64,000 nucleotides of DNA from Ciona savignyi (Eukaryota > Chordata > Ascidiacea > Phlebobranchia > Cionidae): the NCBI GenBank assembly GCA_000149265.1, contig CH003046.1:1570037-1634036 (forward strand), in the 5' to 3' direction. The notes beneath the pieces were generated by a model that ran no database searches, was not told the DNA's origin, and worked only from the letters and a program-made list of their open reading frames with translations. Position 1 is the stretch's first letter, and each line of letters starts with the position of its first letter. Position numbers and translations under genes: made by a program. This document shows positions 12,501-27,500 of this stretch, one piece after another.

Positions 12501-15500
12501 TAATCGGCAGGCCAGCGGCCCATTTTGTTTCTACAACCATTCTACTGCTTGTAAACCGCCTATGCTCCAAACCATCAAACTAACCAGGAAAACACAAAAT
12601 ACCATGATGTGCTCTAAAATGAAGGAGCACAACTTATTTTTATTTGTTGTGATTACCGACTATCGGTCAAAAGGTTGTGAAATCGCAACAGCTAGTTTGG
12701 GCAAGACATTTATTAAACATTGTGTAGAACCCAGTGGACTAATAATGAAAAGTAACTGAAATGTTTTAAGTAAAAGCTAACTAAGTGACGTGCTCTTACG
12801 GCCCTAGCTTTTCCCCGACTTCCTATATTTTAATTTGAAGTGTTTTTGAACATCGTATTCAAGGAGCATAAGAATAATCATATAAACGAAACGCTGCTTC
12901 GGGTAACCCGATTGCCGACATGAAGTAAAATGGCGATCAGCCGTGTTATAACAACCCTTCGTTATCCTATCCATTTGAATATACATGTGCGTTTTTAAAT
13001 GAATAAATGATTTTTTCTCAGACGGAATATGTGAAGACCGGATATTAAATACGTCGACGTCATCGGATCACGTTCGTTGGGTTAGTGATCTTACGATCTA
13101 TGCAATTCGACTCTAATTACTAAATGCCACAAACGTGTTATGGCTGCGTGTTTAATTCCGTTCGAATTGCTCTTTTATTTTTAGTCGTGAATTAGCATAT
13201 TTAGCGAATGTCGCCGGGGCCCAGTGGAATAATGGGTTCTTCTAAAACTAAAGGAATATCTCAATCGTATACAGCATATGTAATATCGTTGATAACCACA
13301 ATGGGCACAAAGTAATCTGGCGATTGATAACTTTCTATTATCTTTACCATTCATCCCATTCACGAGGATAAAACATGAATTTATCCTTGAATCCACATCC
13401 TCTATTTGCATGGCACTTTAACGGGCGTTGCCTCGATCGAGTGGATTTAAACTGATTGATAAAATCTTAAGTTAATATTAAACCTAACTGTAAGTGCTAT
13501 CTTTTTTTTTAACCGAGCCAAGTTTCGATCCCATGATGAGCTCGTCACCAGGACCGTTTTTTGTATAAAAAGTCGGTATATGCATCGGTCGCGTTTACCA
13601 TTCGGCCACACGACCGTACACAAATGCTACCTTTTTTGTTCAGCCCGGTAGCTTGGTGGGTTAGTGCGTCACCTTTCAGTAGAAGGGTTGTGGAATCGAA
13701 ACTGGTGGCTTACTATTTGGTTGCGTCGTGGAATAATGCGCTAAGCAGTCATTACCTAAAACAAGTAGATGAATGATTTGCACCCAAACTAACGGAACTT
13801 CTTAATCATACAAACCACAATACCATTGCTCCTGTAACCCGACAGTGGGTGCAAGGTAAAGTGACGATTGTCCTGCATTAACGCCACTCTCGTTTTACCA
13901 TTCACGGTTATAAAACATAATTATCCCATATCCATTCCTCTTACCCGTGGTATTTATTCCACACCCTGTTGTATGGCGCCTATCGTCCTCCCACACGTAA
14001 CTATAAATACTCTGAAAATCCAACGTGAAAGAATAACAAACTAGATTTAAATTTTGTAGATTGACCGCGGAAACATCTCAAAGGTTGGGAGAAACGACTT
14101 TAAGTGAGTTCTTAAGATTTTCATTGGTTTTACCAACCGCTATGTTGCTTACAGTTGACTAACTTAGCTGTAGACAAAATTATACTCAAAAAATGAGATT
14201 GAAATATTACTTTTAAAAGATTGTGTTACAACATTCCCCTCATTATGCTCTGAACGATTATGGGACGATTATGTTTTCACTGTAAATGGGAAAACGCATT
14301 GTCTCTTCGCTACCGTCAAGTTAACTAAAATACTTCAGTGTATTGTATAGAATTAAGACATTTCTACTATGTTATTTTAGCTCAATAAATTTACTGGGTT
14401 AGTGCAACGTACACAAGTGCCTTGTCCAAGGTGACAAGCTACCAGCCAGCATTCCGTTTCGATTAATAACCTTTAGGTCGAAGACTGCAGACGTTTTATC
14501 CAACTCAGTTAATCGTCTTGACATTATTCTATTCCAGGAAGGAACGCAAAGATGGCCTCGCATCATCGTTATCATCCGTCACCTTGGACATTAGCAGTGG
14601 GAGGCAAAAATACAAGTAATCCTTTTTTATTAACGAAAATATGAAATTTTCTTCATTGTGTTGGAACACCTTGTCATATGTGCAGTATCGCGACCAGACA
14701 CAATTTACTGTTTGTACTATATTTATAATACAGGGCGCGACCTTCATTTTGACTGATTCCGCAAATAACACTCGGTTAGAAATGTAAATATGACTTTCTC
14801 ACTATTAATCGCGCTCAGCGTTAGATAAGAATAAGGGATGTACTCATATTTATCCCCGTTTAAAAAAAATGGGAGAAATATCACACAAGCAATTGTCAGA
14901 TTACTTCGTGACCAATGTCGGGTTACCGAAGCTATTGTAGTATCTTGTAGATGATTGAGCCGATTCTACTGTTTAAGTGAAACTCCCTAATCAATTAAAC
15001 ACACTTGACGTCCAGTAGATGCCTTGCCCAAGGACACTGCAGAATAACATGCCGCTGGTTTTGATGAAACAGCCTTTTGGCTGCCCAAAGATTGCCCGAC
15101 GTTTGTTAAGCCGGATTTAAATTGGGCTTTGAATACCGAAAATGCGAGTTGCGATACGACCACAGTCAAATTATAATTTCAAACACGAAACGCGGTAAAT
15201 GGGTTACTGCTGTACTGCTGTATATAACGGCCTATAACGAAACACCGAAAATGGAGTCAAATCAAATAAGTTTCGTTACACTTATGCGTTCCCAGCGAGT
15301 TGCTACGCACGCTGACAACAGACGCTGAGCACGACATTGATCAACGGGCACGGATGATCGTGGAAGAAGTGATCGGGCGGTCGTGCCGAGTCGTATCGTA
15401 AGTCACATCACACATGTCACGCGTCGATTATGACGTGATTGTTGTTGATTATGATGAAACAGATATGCCTAGTCATGACCAAATTTTTCCAGCAGAGAGT

Positions 15501-18500
15501 TAGACGGGTCGACCAAACCAGCCACCGTTTCACAAGGTATGTTTGCTTTATTTATTTATTTTAGTCCTGAAATTTGGTCTTATTCCTGGTATTTACATGC
15601 AGAAACCGCGGGTATTCCCCAAATGACGTCATCTCGCAGTGAAAATACGGTCTTGGGACCATTCCTTGTATACCAGGTAAATCTTCTAAGTCAGCGCTTT
15701 TGTATAGAGTCTATAGACTATTCATGTGTATCTCCGAAGATGGTAAAACACAGGGGCCTTATCACAATCAACACATTACCTCGTGATCACCGTTTGGTTA
15801 CCGAAGCTATTGCATTGTGTTCAATTTCATTATGAAATTAATACTGTTTTGGTTTAGCCCATTAATTTACTGGGCTTAATTGAAGACAAAATGCGAACAC
15901 AATCGACTAGCTAGCGGCTGGTTTCGATGATACCACCGTTTGGCTTCACACGACTAGTTTTACCTTCCGTAATACTTGGCAGTAATACTTAGCAATCTTA
16001 GAAGCCAGCATATAGTTGGCACATGACTTTAAGTTACGTAATATATCGTAAAATCACTATTTGTCGAGTTGGCTCTGCGTCCTGGAAAGATTGAAGCATC
16101 CTTAAATCGTGCAAATGTGAAATTATCTTCATTTAGCCAGACCATGCCCGGTCTACGTAAATCCCATTTCCTTCTTTCCCAGGCATATTTCCAAGTTCCA
16201 TTTTAACCGTTGTCTAGCCACCAAGCCGTGATTTGTACCCTTTCAACCTCTCATCTTATTGTGATATGACAAATTGTTCTCCTAACAAACAAAAACTCAT
16301 AATTAATCACAATAACAAATACTGAGCTCATATAAACAGTTCCGACGGCCCGATATCGGGCACGCGGTAATTTCACGAGTTCTCGCATTGTAACGACTTT
16401 GGTGTTCCCAACCACAGGGATTAAAATAGCGCTGTCTAGTTTAAATGATAATTGTTCGGTCACAGGAAAAGTTCGACGCCTCCCGCGTTAGCTACGCACT
16501 TCGGTCGATCCTAAGTTTGTTCCACACCCACCCCCGGCTCTTCGCCTACATCGCCTCCACACAACACCTTGCTACATCACACAGCCCGACTTCTGCCGGC
16601 CCCATGTTACAGGTACCAATTTTTACGGGGGTTTATCCATTAATCTGTTTTTGTTTTATTTCGCTGTTTATGATGTGTTCATGTCTATCCCGCCGCTTAG
16701 CTTATACGTAACGCGTTTGGAGGAGAGCCGAAAGGTGGTGGGATTGAAATTAACCCATTCTAACCTTGTGTTGCCAAACAGGGCGTTAAGGGGACGTTGC
16801 CTGTACCCAGTGGTTTATTGATTTGCAATATCTCATATTTGACAAATTACCATAACTCCCACCGCCGACTGTAGGGACGAGGTGAACCATTTTTTTTATC
16901 TCCGGAAATAAAGATGGCAAGAGTATTATATCCTCATAGTCAGCATGAGCCGCTTAAAGTATCAGATTTCGTTAATAGCTATTGCAGCTCTCGCGCTGAA
17001 TGGCGGGATTGCCTAGGGTGTGTAAGATTGTTGTGGATGAATCGCTTATATCTACGTGGGCGGGCTTGGTGATTCCAACTTAAGCTTGCTACTATGCAGG
17101 TGTAGCATCTTTTGTTTTACTAGACCGACTTTAAAACCAGTGATTGGTCACTTGGTTTGTTTTAAAGAATAAGAATCGGTATCGCTAACCATCCAGCTGC
17201 ACAATTAAGCGCAACTTTTTTTACCGGTCTTAGTTTTAAAAAGTCCGTTTTTTGTATAGAAAACCGTTATATGAATCTGTTGCTCTAACCATTTAGCCAG
17301 CACACGACCACCGAACTTTCCTTCCAGGAGCTGTTGGCGCGTCACCTGCAGTCTATCGGTGGTTCTTCATTCTACGGTGACGTGAGCACACGGTGTCCCA
17401 ACATTATGATTCTTGAGGCGCTTATCATCATCGCGCTACGATATATAAGGTATTGTCGCCATTTTATTCCAAGTTTGAGAAATTATATAAATGCAAGTTA
17501 ACAACCTATGTTAAAATAGATAGCCTAGTGTTGGGCCGTATGACACTGGCGGCTTTCCGGTCGCTTATTGGCACTTATTCCAAACCGCGAGGGCCCTTGA
17601 CTGCTATAACCTTCGATAATGGCAAATCACTTGGTTTTGAATATATTTGTGACCTTTCTGTTACACATACCTCGTTGCTATCGACTTTTACGACTGTATT
17701 TGCGGTATATGATACCCGGACGACCGGATATATATTGTCGTTTTGTCAACGTCGTGCATTCCCCGGCCTTTTAAGTCACTAATCGGACAGCTAGTCACAT
17801 TAACGAAGGTGAAATTGGCGGAACGAGATTTGCGTATTGAAAGGTTGACGTAAGGACCTTTGCGGTAATGAACCTGATCTTTTTCAGATCGTGGAATCCT
17901 CTGGGACTAATCTCCTTCGAGCCGCTGCATGACGTTCGGTCTGTCGCGTGCACCTTCATCGTCGCTCTGCTTGACCAGATGACCAACCTCGCGCGTGACA
18001 GTATGACGTCATCTACGGTTATGACGTCATCCAACATGACGTCATCGTCCGCGCCCTCGCAGCAGTTCGGCGCCTACGTGTGGTCGCTGCTGGAGAAGCA
18101 CCGGGTGATTGAGGTGACGCTGCGTCTGCTCTCCGCAACGGTAGATGCATTGCGGGTGAGTCGAAATGAGAATTTCAATATTTCCCTGCAGGTTTGCTAT
18201 TTTCAACGTCACTTGTCAGTCAGAAGGTTTTCGGATCGAAACCAGCCGCTGGCTATAGTCGGTTATGCCCTTGGACAATGCAAGTCGCCTGAACCAAGCC
18301 GATAATGTGTTAAACTAAAACAGCAGTAACGCCTCAATAATGCACAACACGCTGCAGGAGCTTTGACATCTCATTCGTGGCCACCTGTTGACAATAACAG
18401 TTATAAAATCTTCAATACATGTATTTTCCTTACGAGTGATAATCCATCCGTTCGGTTTCCACCTGTAATATTCCGCATTTGCAGATAACGGACGAGCCAA

Positions 18501-21500
18501 CATCGCATCGCAGCCCAAGCAATGACGATCTTCCTGAGATTAAAAGGTAAATCAAGTTTAAATCTTATTTTATACAAAACATTAAACGCGGTCCCGAACT
18601 GATGGCATATCAGCGTTTATTGGACCATAACTTAGCCCTTAGGATAGGATTAGGTACTCACGTGTATCTATGTGGGACAAAAAAGGTAAAATTCTTCGAT
18701 AACCTTATGCCCACAGTCGGGTTACCGTAGTTATTTTGCAGCGTGCTGAATACGTTTCTTGCCGATAGACAAACCCGTCCACCAATCATATGGTTTCGAT
18801 CCCACAACCCTTTGGCTGGTGTTCCAACGCATTGCTATAAAAGCTAAAAAGCTCTTATTGCTTAAACAATCACAAGTTATAATCACCACCGATCAAAAAG
18901 CATCTTACGTCGCACATGTCCATCAAATGTGTGTGTTATACGCAGCATCTCGTCCACGAACAGCTACGAAACGTCGTTTCACTGGGCGGGCGGTGCATCG
19001 TCTCGCGTGCAAACCTTCCAAACCAGTTTGCTGAGCCTCGTGCGCGGTCTCCTTGTGTTCCAGCACCATCTTAACGACTCCGAGATCACTACCACACAAG
19101 GTATGCAGCTTATTAACACAAGTATGTGCGTGTCGACCTTCTAAACCGCCGTCGCTTGACCCCATTTAACCCGTGCCAGCTTAGGAAAACAAGGAAATCC
19201 ACTGAACTCGTCAGTTATGACACATCTAATATTCAACAGCAATTAGATTGTCACTGTTTGGATAGCTTTCACAATTTTCTATAATTTCGAATATCACTTC
19301 GGGGTATCGGATGCACCAGCATAACAACATCATGTGTGACGCAACCATCGCCCGTGACGTGGTTTCGTATCATGTTACCATCTGCCACAAAGGACACAAA
19401 TAGGTCGGTATCCCCCGAAATCAATTTAAGGTTTATATCACCCGTCAACGTGCTACGAAAACAGCTCCAGATATCGTCTTACCAGCTATTTAGAAATTCT
19501 TCCTCAATTGCGATACGCTTGAAACAAAGACAAAGTTTGTGCAGAGTTTCGACCCTAATTCGGTCCTCGAGATATTATCGATAACTCAGCGGAAATGAAT
19601 GGCCTGTATGCGCTGAATTATAAGATCAATAATAGTGATGTTCTCGTTTTAAGCAATAACACCAATGCACATCATACTAAAATTTGGATATCTTTATTTT
19701 AGGTAGGAAACCCCCAATCCTGTAATGGCGAAATATATATGTCTCTTTTATATGCATGAGCTGATCTTGGTTTAACTATCGCGTGTTTTTCTGATACGAC
19801 TTAAATTACCAAGAACACTTGTCATTCATGCCATGTCTCACGTGGGAGGAATAAATCCTGTCCATATTGACAACGCTGTATATTCAAATTTGTTTGGATT
19901 TAATATTTCGTTTTGCAAATTTCTGTTCATTTTACCATCCGAACCCGCTATTGCCTACACGCTAATTATCTTTTCTGTGCTCGGCATATAGGGCAACACC
20001 AAAGAGAGGAAAAGAGGAAAACTGCAGACTAAAAGCAGTAAAAGTCATTGTAACCCTGCCCCTAACAGTAATGTTAAATTCAGAAAAACTCTAACCCTCT
20101 AATCTCGTTTTGGTGTGCAGTTTCCGTCCTCTACTTTTAGTTTTTTCAGGCATATAAAGTGGTATTTAATACCTATACCAATCCAGGCATGGAAACTTTA
20201 GCATTATCTTAGGGAAAATTAAAAGAAGAGAAGGCTAAAAACTGCACACTGGAATGTAGACTGAGGCATTCGGGTTTGTGTTTGGTCTGGTTTTAGAGTT
20301 CGGGTTAGTTCTGGGATTAAGATGAGTGTTGGGGACATGGTTAGATTTAGTATCCATACTTTTAGTAAGAATGAGCTAATTTTATTTTTTCCTGACTACC
20401 TTAAACAACTTATCCGAAACGGACCTTTTAAACAGACCATCATAGATTCGAAACAATGCCGCGTAAAAAAGGAAGCCCTCTCACTATTGCTTGCCAATAA
20501 AACAATCATTTCTTAGCTGGATAGAAACATTTTCCATTTATTGTAAAACTTTGAGCGTGAATTTCTACAGTCTTAGAAAAAGTTCGTAAAAGTGTACTGA
20601 CGAGTTTCGATTTGTTGCAAACGGAGTTTTTGTAAAGATTTCAAAAAATTCTATTTTAAAATCTGCGTGACATGATGCTGGATTGTTTGGAGCTCATTGG
20701 CTTAATTCAAATAAACAGGCAACTGCGCTGCGGTGCAAAGAATGTACATGAAGTGTGGTGAACAGCGTAGGGTATCGGGCATAATGATAAACCCACATTA
20801 TCTATTTACACGCGATCGTCATATAAATATAAAGTGGCGACGGGAACTTGAAGTTGCGGGCCACAACACGTAAGTTACATCGGCCCCGGAGAGCCACGAA
20901 AATCAACGAACGAAGACCTCGACCGCGGCTCACAGGAGAGTGATCATCGTGGGTCGTGCGCAGAAGGTTTTGAAGCAGAAGAAGCAGAGACCAAGCATCG
21001 CCTTCCGCATCGTGCGCGACCGCGGCCGGACGTCCGAGTATTTCACTGCACGAAACACGAGGTCATTAGTTGGCATTTGAACAAATGGCAAACTATTCAT
21101 ATAAAACTTGATTTAAAACCGAAAAAGTAAAGAATATGTGACGAATTAAAAACTTGACCCCAATAAAAAAAACGGGAAAAATTATTACAAAGCTGGTCAT
21201 GTAGTGTCCTAATCGGTATGTCTGCTAACCACCGGAATGCATTATTGATTGTGTGCCTGAATGGCGACAGAGAATGTACCGATTTCTATATAAAAACGGG
21301 CTTGGTAACGAGCACACCATCGGTTCGAAATTCAGACCTTTAAAAATATTTTAAACTCGTTGAATGTTACAACGATCGCAACTTACTTGTATTCCAGCAA
21401 TCCGAGATGTGGTTGGTCCTTTCGCAGATTTTCTGCGCCTTGCAATATCTGCCGAGCTTAGCAGCGTTCGAAGTCGCCGACTTCTTTGCTGTTCCTGCGT

Positions 21501-24500
21501 ACTCGGCGAGTGCGGGGATGCTTTGAGCCTCCTTTCCTCGCTTCGCAGCCACATCTCTAGTCGTGTTGCTGCGGCCAGCCGTAAGCAGCTTTAACACGTA
21601 GCTCACCTGTGGTAACCGAAGTTTAGTAACGGAAACCCCGCCCATTGCTGGTATGCACGCGAAAACCGATTCGGGAAGTGGTTTGTCAACGCAACTATCA
21701 ATCTAATTGATATTGACATGGCGTGGATATGAATACAAATTTCAGTTGACATGTAGGCAAGCTATCAAACTTTCGATATTGCTTTCTGTGTGAAGCAATT
21801 GTTGTGCAAGAATCATCTGCTGTACTTACCAGTCTATCGTCGGCGCTGCAATCGGGCAGTCTCCCCGCCCACTCCCCCGTCAGTTGGCAGGTGAGGGTTG
21901 TGGAGCGATGCGGCCCCGGTGGGTCCATGGGGCACGAGTAGGTGTAAGTGCACCTCTCCCCGGCGCGCTTTTGCAGGTTGATACCTCCCGCAACCAGCGC
22001 GATCCGGCTCTCCCCGCACGTGAGATTCCTCTCGAACGACCATTGCAGAGCCGGTGACGTCACGTCACGTGTATTGCAGCTATGCTGGTGATCTGTCAAT
22101 ATTTATGATTTATGTTCTCAATTCATCTTACACCATAAAACACCTTGCGTTAAAATTAATGTTATTTAATAGGATGTCGGTTTTTGCGCTAATATATGAT
22201 TGTGATTATTCTTTTTGCGTTGTTGTGTGATCAGCTTCCGAATAGATGCAGAAACATTTGGAATAAAATTAAAAGTTCAGTTAATGATGTTATCGGGCGT
22301 TTTATCCCAACCGGGTTTAATACAAAATCTATGAATGCGTTTGTTGACAGCGTATTAGGCATTGCAGCCACTAACATCACTTTTATCGATTTTTCGGCTT
22401 ATTTTATAAATCACTTGGAAAAGTCCCGGTCGCTTAAACGACCATTGTTGTCGAATTCCCACTTCCAATCTGCGAGGACAATCTGTACTTTTACCAGCTG
22501 CCTCTGGCTAAACCGCTGTCACAAAAAGTGACGCTGCAAGCTGCGTGTTATCCTCCCCATATACTGCTACACATGCACAAGCAGTAATTAATGTCGGAAT
22601 GTTTAATGTTATGCAGAGCCTCGGGATACCACACAATGACGTATTATGGATGCAGCAAATGTGACGAACCACGATATGCATATCTTCACCTTTTCCTACA
22701 ACTTATCGTCACGTTTGTTGTGGCTATGTGCGTTGTATACATCCGAATACAAACAAACAATAGTTATACCCTATAGTTGGTTCTGATTTCCGAAGTCTTA
22801 AATTATTTCTACAATAAATGGTTTTCTACAATTTTCAAGTTGGCGGTCAAAATTAAGATATTCTTTCAACATTGATGTTGACTCGAAAAGATATGAAATT
22901 TGAACAATTTTAATTTTGACAATTTTATCTCAACCTTATAACATCTCATCTCCACTGAAAGACGTCAGATATTGACAGTTCAAACGAAGGAAAAACATAA
23001 ATTTATACTAACCAGCAACCCTCCTAATACAATTGTGGGATGATTTTCCCCAATTTTTTATTTAATTTTAGTATAGTCCCATATTTTCAGCATTTTATTA
23101 TTAAACCAGCTATGTCCATTTGTGTTTTTTAAATTGTAGTTTCGTTTTAAACAGAAGCTTTCTTCATGCGACTCGACTGCGGACAACAGTGAATTCCCGG
23201 TATCAATCTCAATTACCTGTAGCTTGCACTGCCAGCACGTATCCCAACAACAAAACGGATATTGCGTACATGTTCATTGCACAAGTTAAATACCACTTTA
23301 CGATCAAAAACTAACCAAATTTGAGCTGATAAAATAAAACGTTTGTTACCATCCTGTACAGTTCAATATACAACTAACTAGACAACAGAAACAGACTAAA
23401 ATCGTTGGAGACTGGCGAACGTTAAATTTAAATACAATCCAAGCTTTGCGAAGCGCATCTTCAGCGAACAGTGGCCAAAATCGACCAACTCCGCTTCTTA
23501 TTTCGAAGACGACCCTTCTTCCTGCGACTTCTTACGAAAGGCCACGATTTTTGGCCTAAACTGTGACGTCGGTGCCAGCATTACAGTAATATGCACGCGG
23601 CTGGACAATTATCCGCTTCGTCTTCTCACAACACGGATTCTCACCCCGCGGGCAGTCGCAATATCACTCGGTTTCGATTGCGCCACATCACGATTACACA
23701 ACTATTTCAATGTTCGCTATTTCGGGAATAATTACATATTGCGTAATTAAACATGCCAGAATAAGTTTTGAAATTAAACATGCGGCAGTAATTTCACAGC
23801 AATTTTCGTAAGGTATGCAATCTCGGCCCAAGACGGCAATTTCGAAGGGGAAAACACTTCCTTAATGATCTATACTGTGTATTTGAAGTTTACTGAGATC
23901 AAAGACACAAAGTTATTGCAACAGCAGATACAGAAGGTTTATGCCGCAGGGACTTTTCACCACACTGTGGATTCGTGCAACGATAACATTACCTGTTTGT
24001 CCCAAGTAGTATGAGAGAAATGGGACTTTTTGAGCCATTGTCGCAGATTATAAAGCACCGGCATGTTATAACTTGAGGGTTACATAGTGGCCACTTGAGG
24101 TTTTATGCTTCAAAGCCCATGCTTTTACTCGAACTTTTCTCCTACGTAATTAAATCAATAAATAAATATTGCTTATCTCGAATTGGCAATTTTTTTTAAT
24201 TTGACCATATTATAAGTCCGGAACTCCTATTCAACATAATTTGCGCAAATATTCCTGTTAATGGCGCAATAACAGAACTGAAATGTCGACATATTGCTTG
24301 CCAGACAAGTCTCCTTCGACGTAGCAATAAAACGACTGTGATCACCGTGTGTGACCGAGCCCGGTATTCAATATACCACATTGCATACTTGCACAGCCAT
24401 AAGTACATACGCCGTTTCCTTCTTCCGATATTACGGTATACTCTGTCTGTGGACGTGGCGATACTCTTTAAGACGTGGCGATACTCTTTAAAACCAACAC

Positions 24501-27500
24501 AATATCCACATTTGAACCCACACCTGCTTCATAACATCGCCGCACTTTCAGTTATATATTAAAATAATAGTCTCAAATTGCGGATAAAACGAATCTTCAT
24601 TTTGAAAGCCGACCTTTGCCTCATATATTTATCTTCCTAAGGCCTTGAAAAGCATATTACTTGACTCGTTCAATACCTTTGCCCTGTTGTTTTCCGTCGA
24701 ACGACGGCGACCGGGTTATCTCGTGTCATCTGTTCATATTTTCGGCCTATAGTCGATCAAACCTCACGCCTTGTTTTATCTCTGCACGCACACTATTCCG
24801 GTGGCCCCTTGTGATCATATTAAATCAATTAAATAACATCATCAGTGTCAAAAGGGCGTCGAATGCGTCATTATATTTTTGTCAATTCCTAATTGCTTTG
24901 TTGGCCTTAGTTGATCGCAAGTCTAAAATTGTCAGAATTCATAATCGTTTCAATTAGGACGGCACACTGTGTTTTATTTCATGGAACATTTAATTAAAAA
25001 TGACTTTAATGTTTTAAAAATTGTATTTTAATGGTCACGGAAACAATATTGTGTAAGCGAGTTCATACCCAGGAAGAAAAAGGTCAGTTTATAATTCCCC
25101 AATAAATTGTGGTGTGAATGATTACCGTTGCAGGGTTATTAAATGTCGAACAAACACGATACATAAGTTATTGAATCGTTCCTGCAACAATTAAGGGATG
25201 GAAACCGCGATAGGGAAGGGGGGGGGAGACTGCTTGCAAAAAGTATGGAAACTTATCGAACCCAGCCACCAATATTAATATATACCTCTGAATTAAATCT
25301 TTTTCTAACCCCAGCGCTATGACTAACCGTAAAGGCTCACTCTCCGTTTTAGTATTAATTTCCATATATCCCTTTATCCCTATTTTTGTTTTACCCCGCA
25401 TTTGCATTTGAACTACACTCACAACGATTGATGCACTTACCTCTGTGTTTAAGAAGGGCGGTCATGAAGACGAAATACATTCGTTGCATGGCGTTCATAT
25501 CAGTGTCTTAATCTTCTCCGCAATCAGTATAACAATCTCAACACCTATGTAAACCTATTGCATAACAAGCACAAGTTATTACAATGGCAAACAATAATCA
25601 ACAATGGTATCTGTGGCGTCATGGTGGCAACTGTTTTAACCACTTGTAGTCGACTGACTGATTAACTTCACCGTACCACCGCGGTTAAATGCGAGTTTTC
25701 ACCAAAAAATGCGTTGTCTAAAATCACAAAGAAATGCGATTTACGTCAACTTACCGAGAAACCGCAAAGTTTTAGAAAGCGGATATTAAAATGCTTGGCC
25801 TAATTCCGTTAAGGCGCCAGTGGAGAGAAATATGTGTTTTTTCGATCAGACATCAATCATTTAAAAGTAATAAAATCAACCATCAGTGGCGTATTCTGAT
25901 GGTTAAAACAGCGAAACCAAGCGATCAATATGCAACAATTTGTAAAAAAGGTCATAAAAGACTATTTTTAAACAGTTAATAAAACTAATAAGGAAATAAA
26001 AAAAATATATTGATCTATTTTCCACTCTTAACATGATTGCGGTTAAGAATAATAGCTGCCTCTATATTTCCGTAATTCTACTTGTGCCTTTTAGTACTAA
26101 TAGTTTCGTCAGTACAGACACTTTAAGTATAGTATTTTCCGACATTCTTTGCATGTTATTTTTCTGATTGATGATGAATTCCAGGTGTCCGTGTCAAAGT
26201 CGTCACTTCGAGGGTGTAATTATTTCGGTCAATTCACGTTACATTCTCCGCGTCTAGTGCCCGGTACTTACACACTGCCACTTTATTTCATGTGATCAAT
26301 TGCCACAATTAAAGTGAGAGCGAATGCCTTGCAAAATAATACTGCTTTGTAAATTTTCTTAACTTAAACTGCGAAAATCACTTCTCATCAAAGCGTTTTG
26401 CGCATTTACTTGTTCGCCTAGACAGCAGCAAAATAGAGGCGACGCATCCACAAGTAACCCATTAAACATCACCCGTCATGTTATTGAAAAAAATTAAGGC
26501 GGAACTTTTTATTGTGGTGACGTGTAACTGTCGCTCGTGACACATTTCTATTTCAATCGATTATTTTATTCATTTTCTCATTAAAACCACTGAATTTTAA
26601 CGCCCTGAAGGCAACCGCCCCCTCGGAATATCCCCAATCGTTCAAATAGCTGTGCAATATCACATACGTCACCGATGACGTCAGCATATTAATTTTGAAC
26701 TCCGGTGTCTGTTACCGCACAGTCCTGGCCTATTATTGTCCACCGTACAGCACCGCGTGTAAACATTTCCCGCAATTCCCGCTAGAGGAAAAGCAACACC
26801 GAAATGACAACGAACGAAGCATAAACACGAGATTCCCTTCATACCAGCTTCACCTCCGTCTGCTGCATTCTGACGACAGACTGTTCGTTAACCAAATAGG
26901 GAAGTGTGGAACAAAGCCCAGGAGACATGGCTTATTGAACAAGATTAAAATAATAAACAAAATTGTTTTTAAGATGGTTTTTAATATTTGCGATGTGCGC
27001 ATACAATGAATGGCAGCTGGTACGTCCGGTTCCGATTTTTTGCAATAACAGCAAAAATTAATTTATTGCGGGTATTTATTGATTACAAATAAAACAATAA
27101 AGCGCTCAACACATCCGTTTTTTGCTGGCAAAACTTGGTGTTGGTTATATTTGTACATACTCTGACCCGCATGAACAGCAACGCTGAAAAGCGCTTGCAC
27201 TAAAACAAGTCGAGCGTTGTAGTAAATACCGATAACTGAGCATTGCCGCGTGGTTGTTTAGGAAAATATTGATCTAGCGACACCCTTGAGCATATTACCG
27301 CAGATAGACGAAGCGAATTATTTCTTTAGATAATAAAGATATATACTAGATTGGTATTCAATTATCTTTTGGTTAATTTTTAAACGTTTTAGTAAACAGC
27401 TAGTTCCGTTTGTGCTTTATGCTTAATATTCTTAAATTTCGTTATTTTACAGTCAAATTACCTATTTCAATATAGATTGCACTTACGAGCGTGGTATAAA

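Larger units (their letters stand above)
12223..14537 (+). other. DOP1 intron region with several SINE copies; a small exon may be missing
   Basis: The donor at 12222 leaves phase 1, whereas the exon at 14538 must be entered in phase 2 to keep its frame (ERKDGLASSLSSVTLDI). So at least one small exon is probably unrecognised here. A candidate acceptor (TTTTTTCTCAG before 13022) opens a frame of about 30 codons in the right phase, but no convincing donor follows. SINE fragments lie at 12274-12515 (-), 13212-13390 (+) and 13641-13930 (+), and a second repeat family at 13530-13620 (-). Confidence 0.6.

Noticed and set aside
19980..20320. A/G-rich region with repeated AAAACTGCA-like words, possibly a transposon
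   Set aside because: Short inverted similarities only; no clear terminal repeats or target duplication found.
22196..22531. 111-codon plus-strand open frame in the large DOP1 intron
   Set aside because: AT-rich, no family resemblance, no flanking splice signals in a DOP1-compatible phase. Likely a chance open frame.
26695..27009. 104-codon plus-strand open frame
   Set aside because: Composition and residues look random and the end is AT-rich; no splice or family support.
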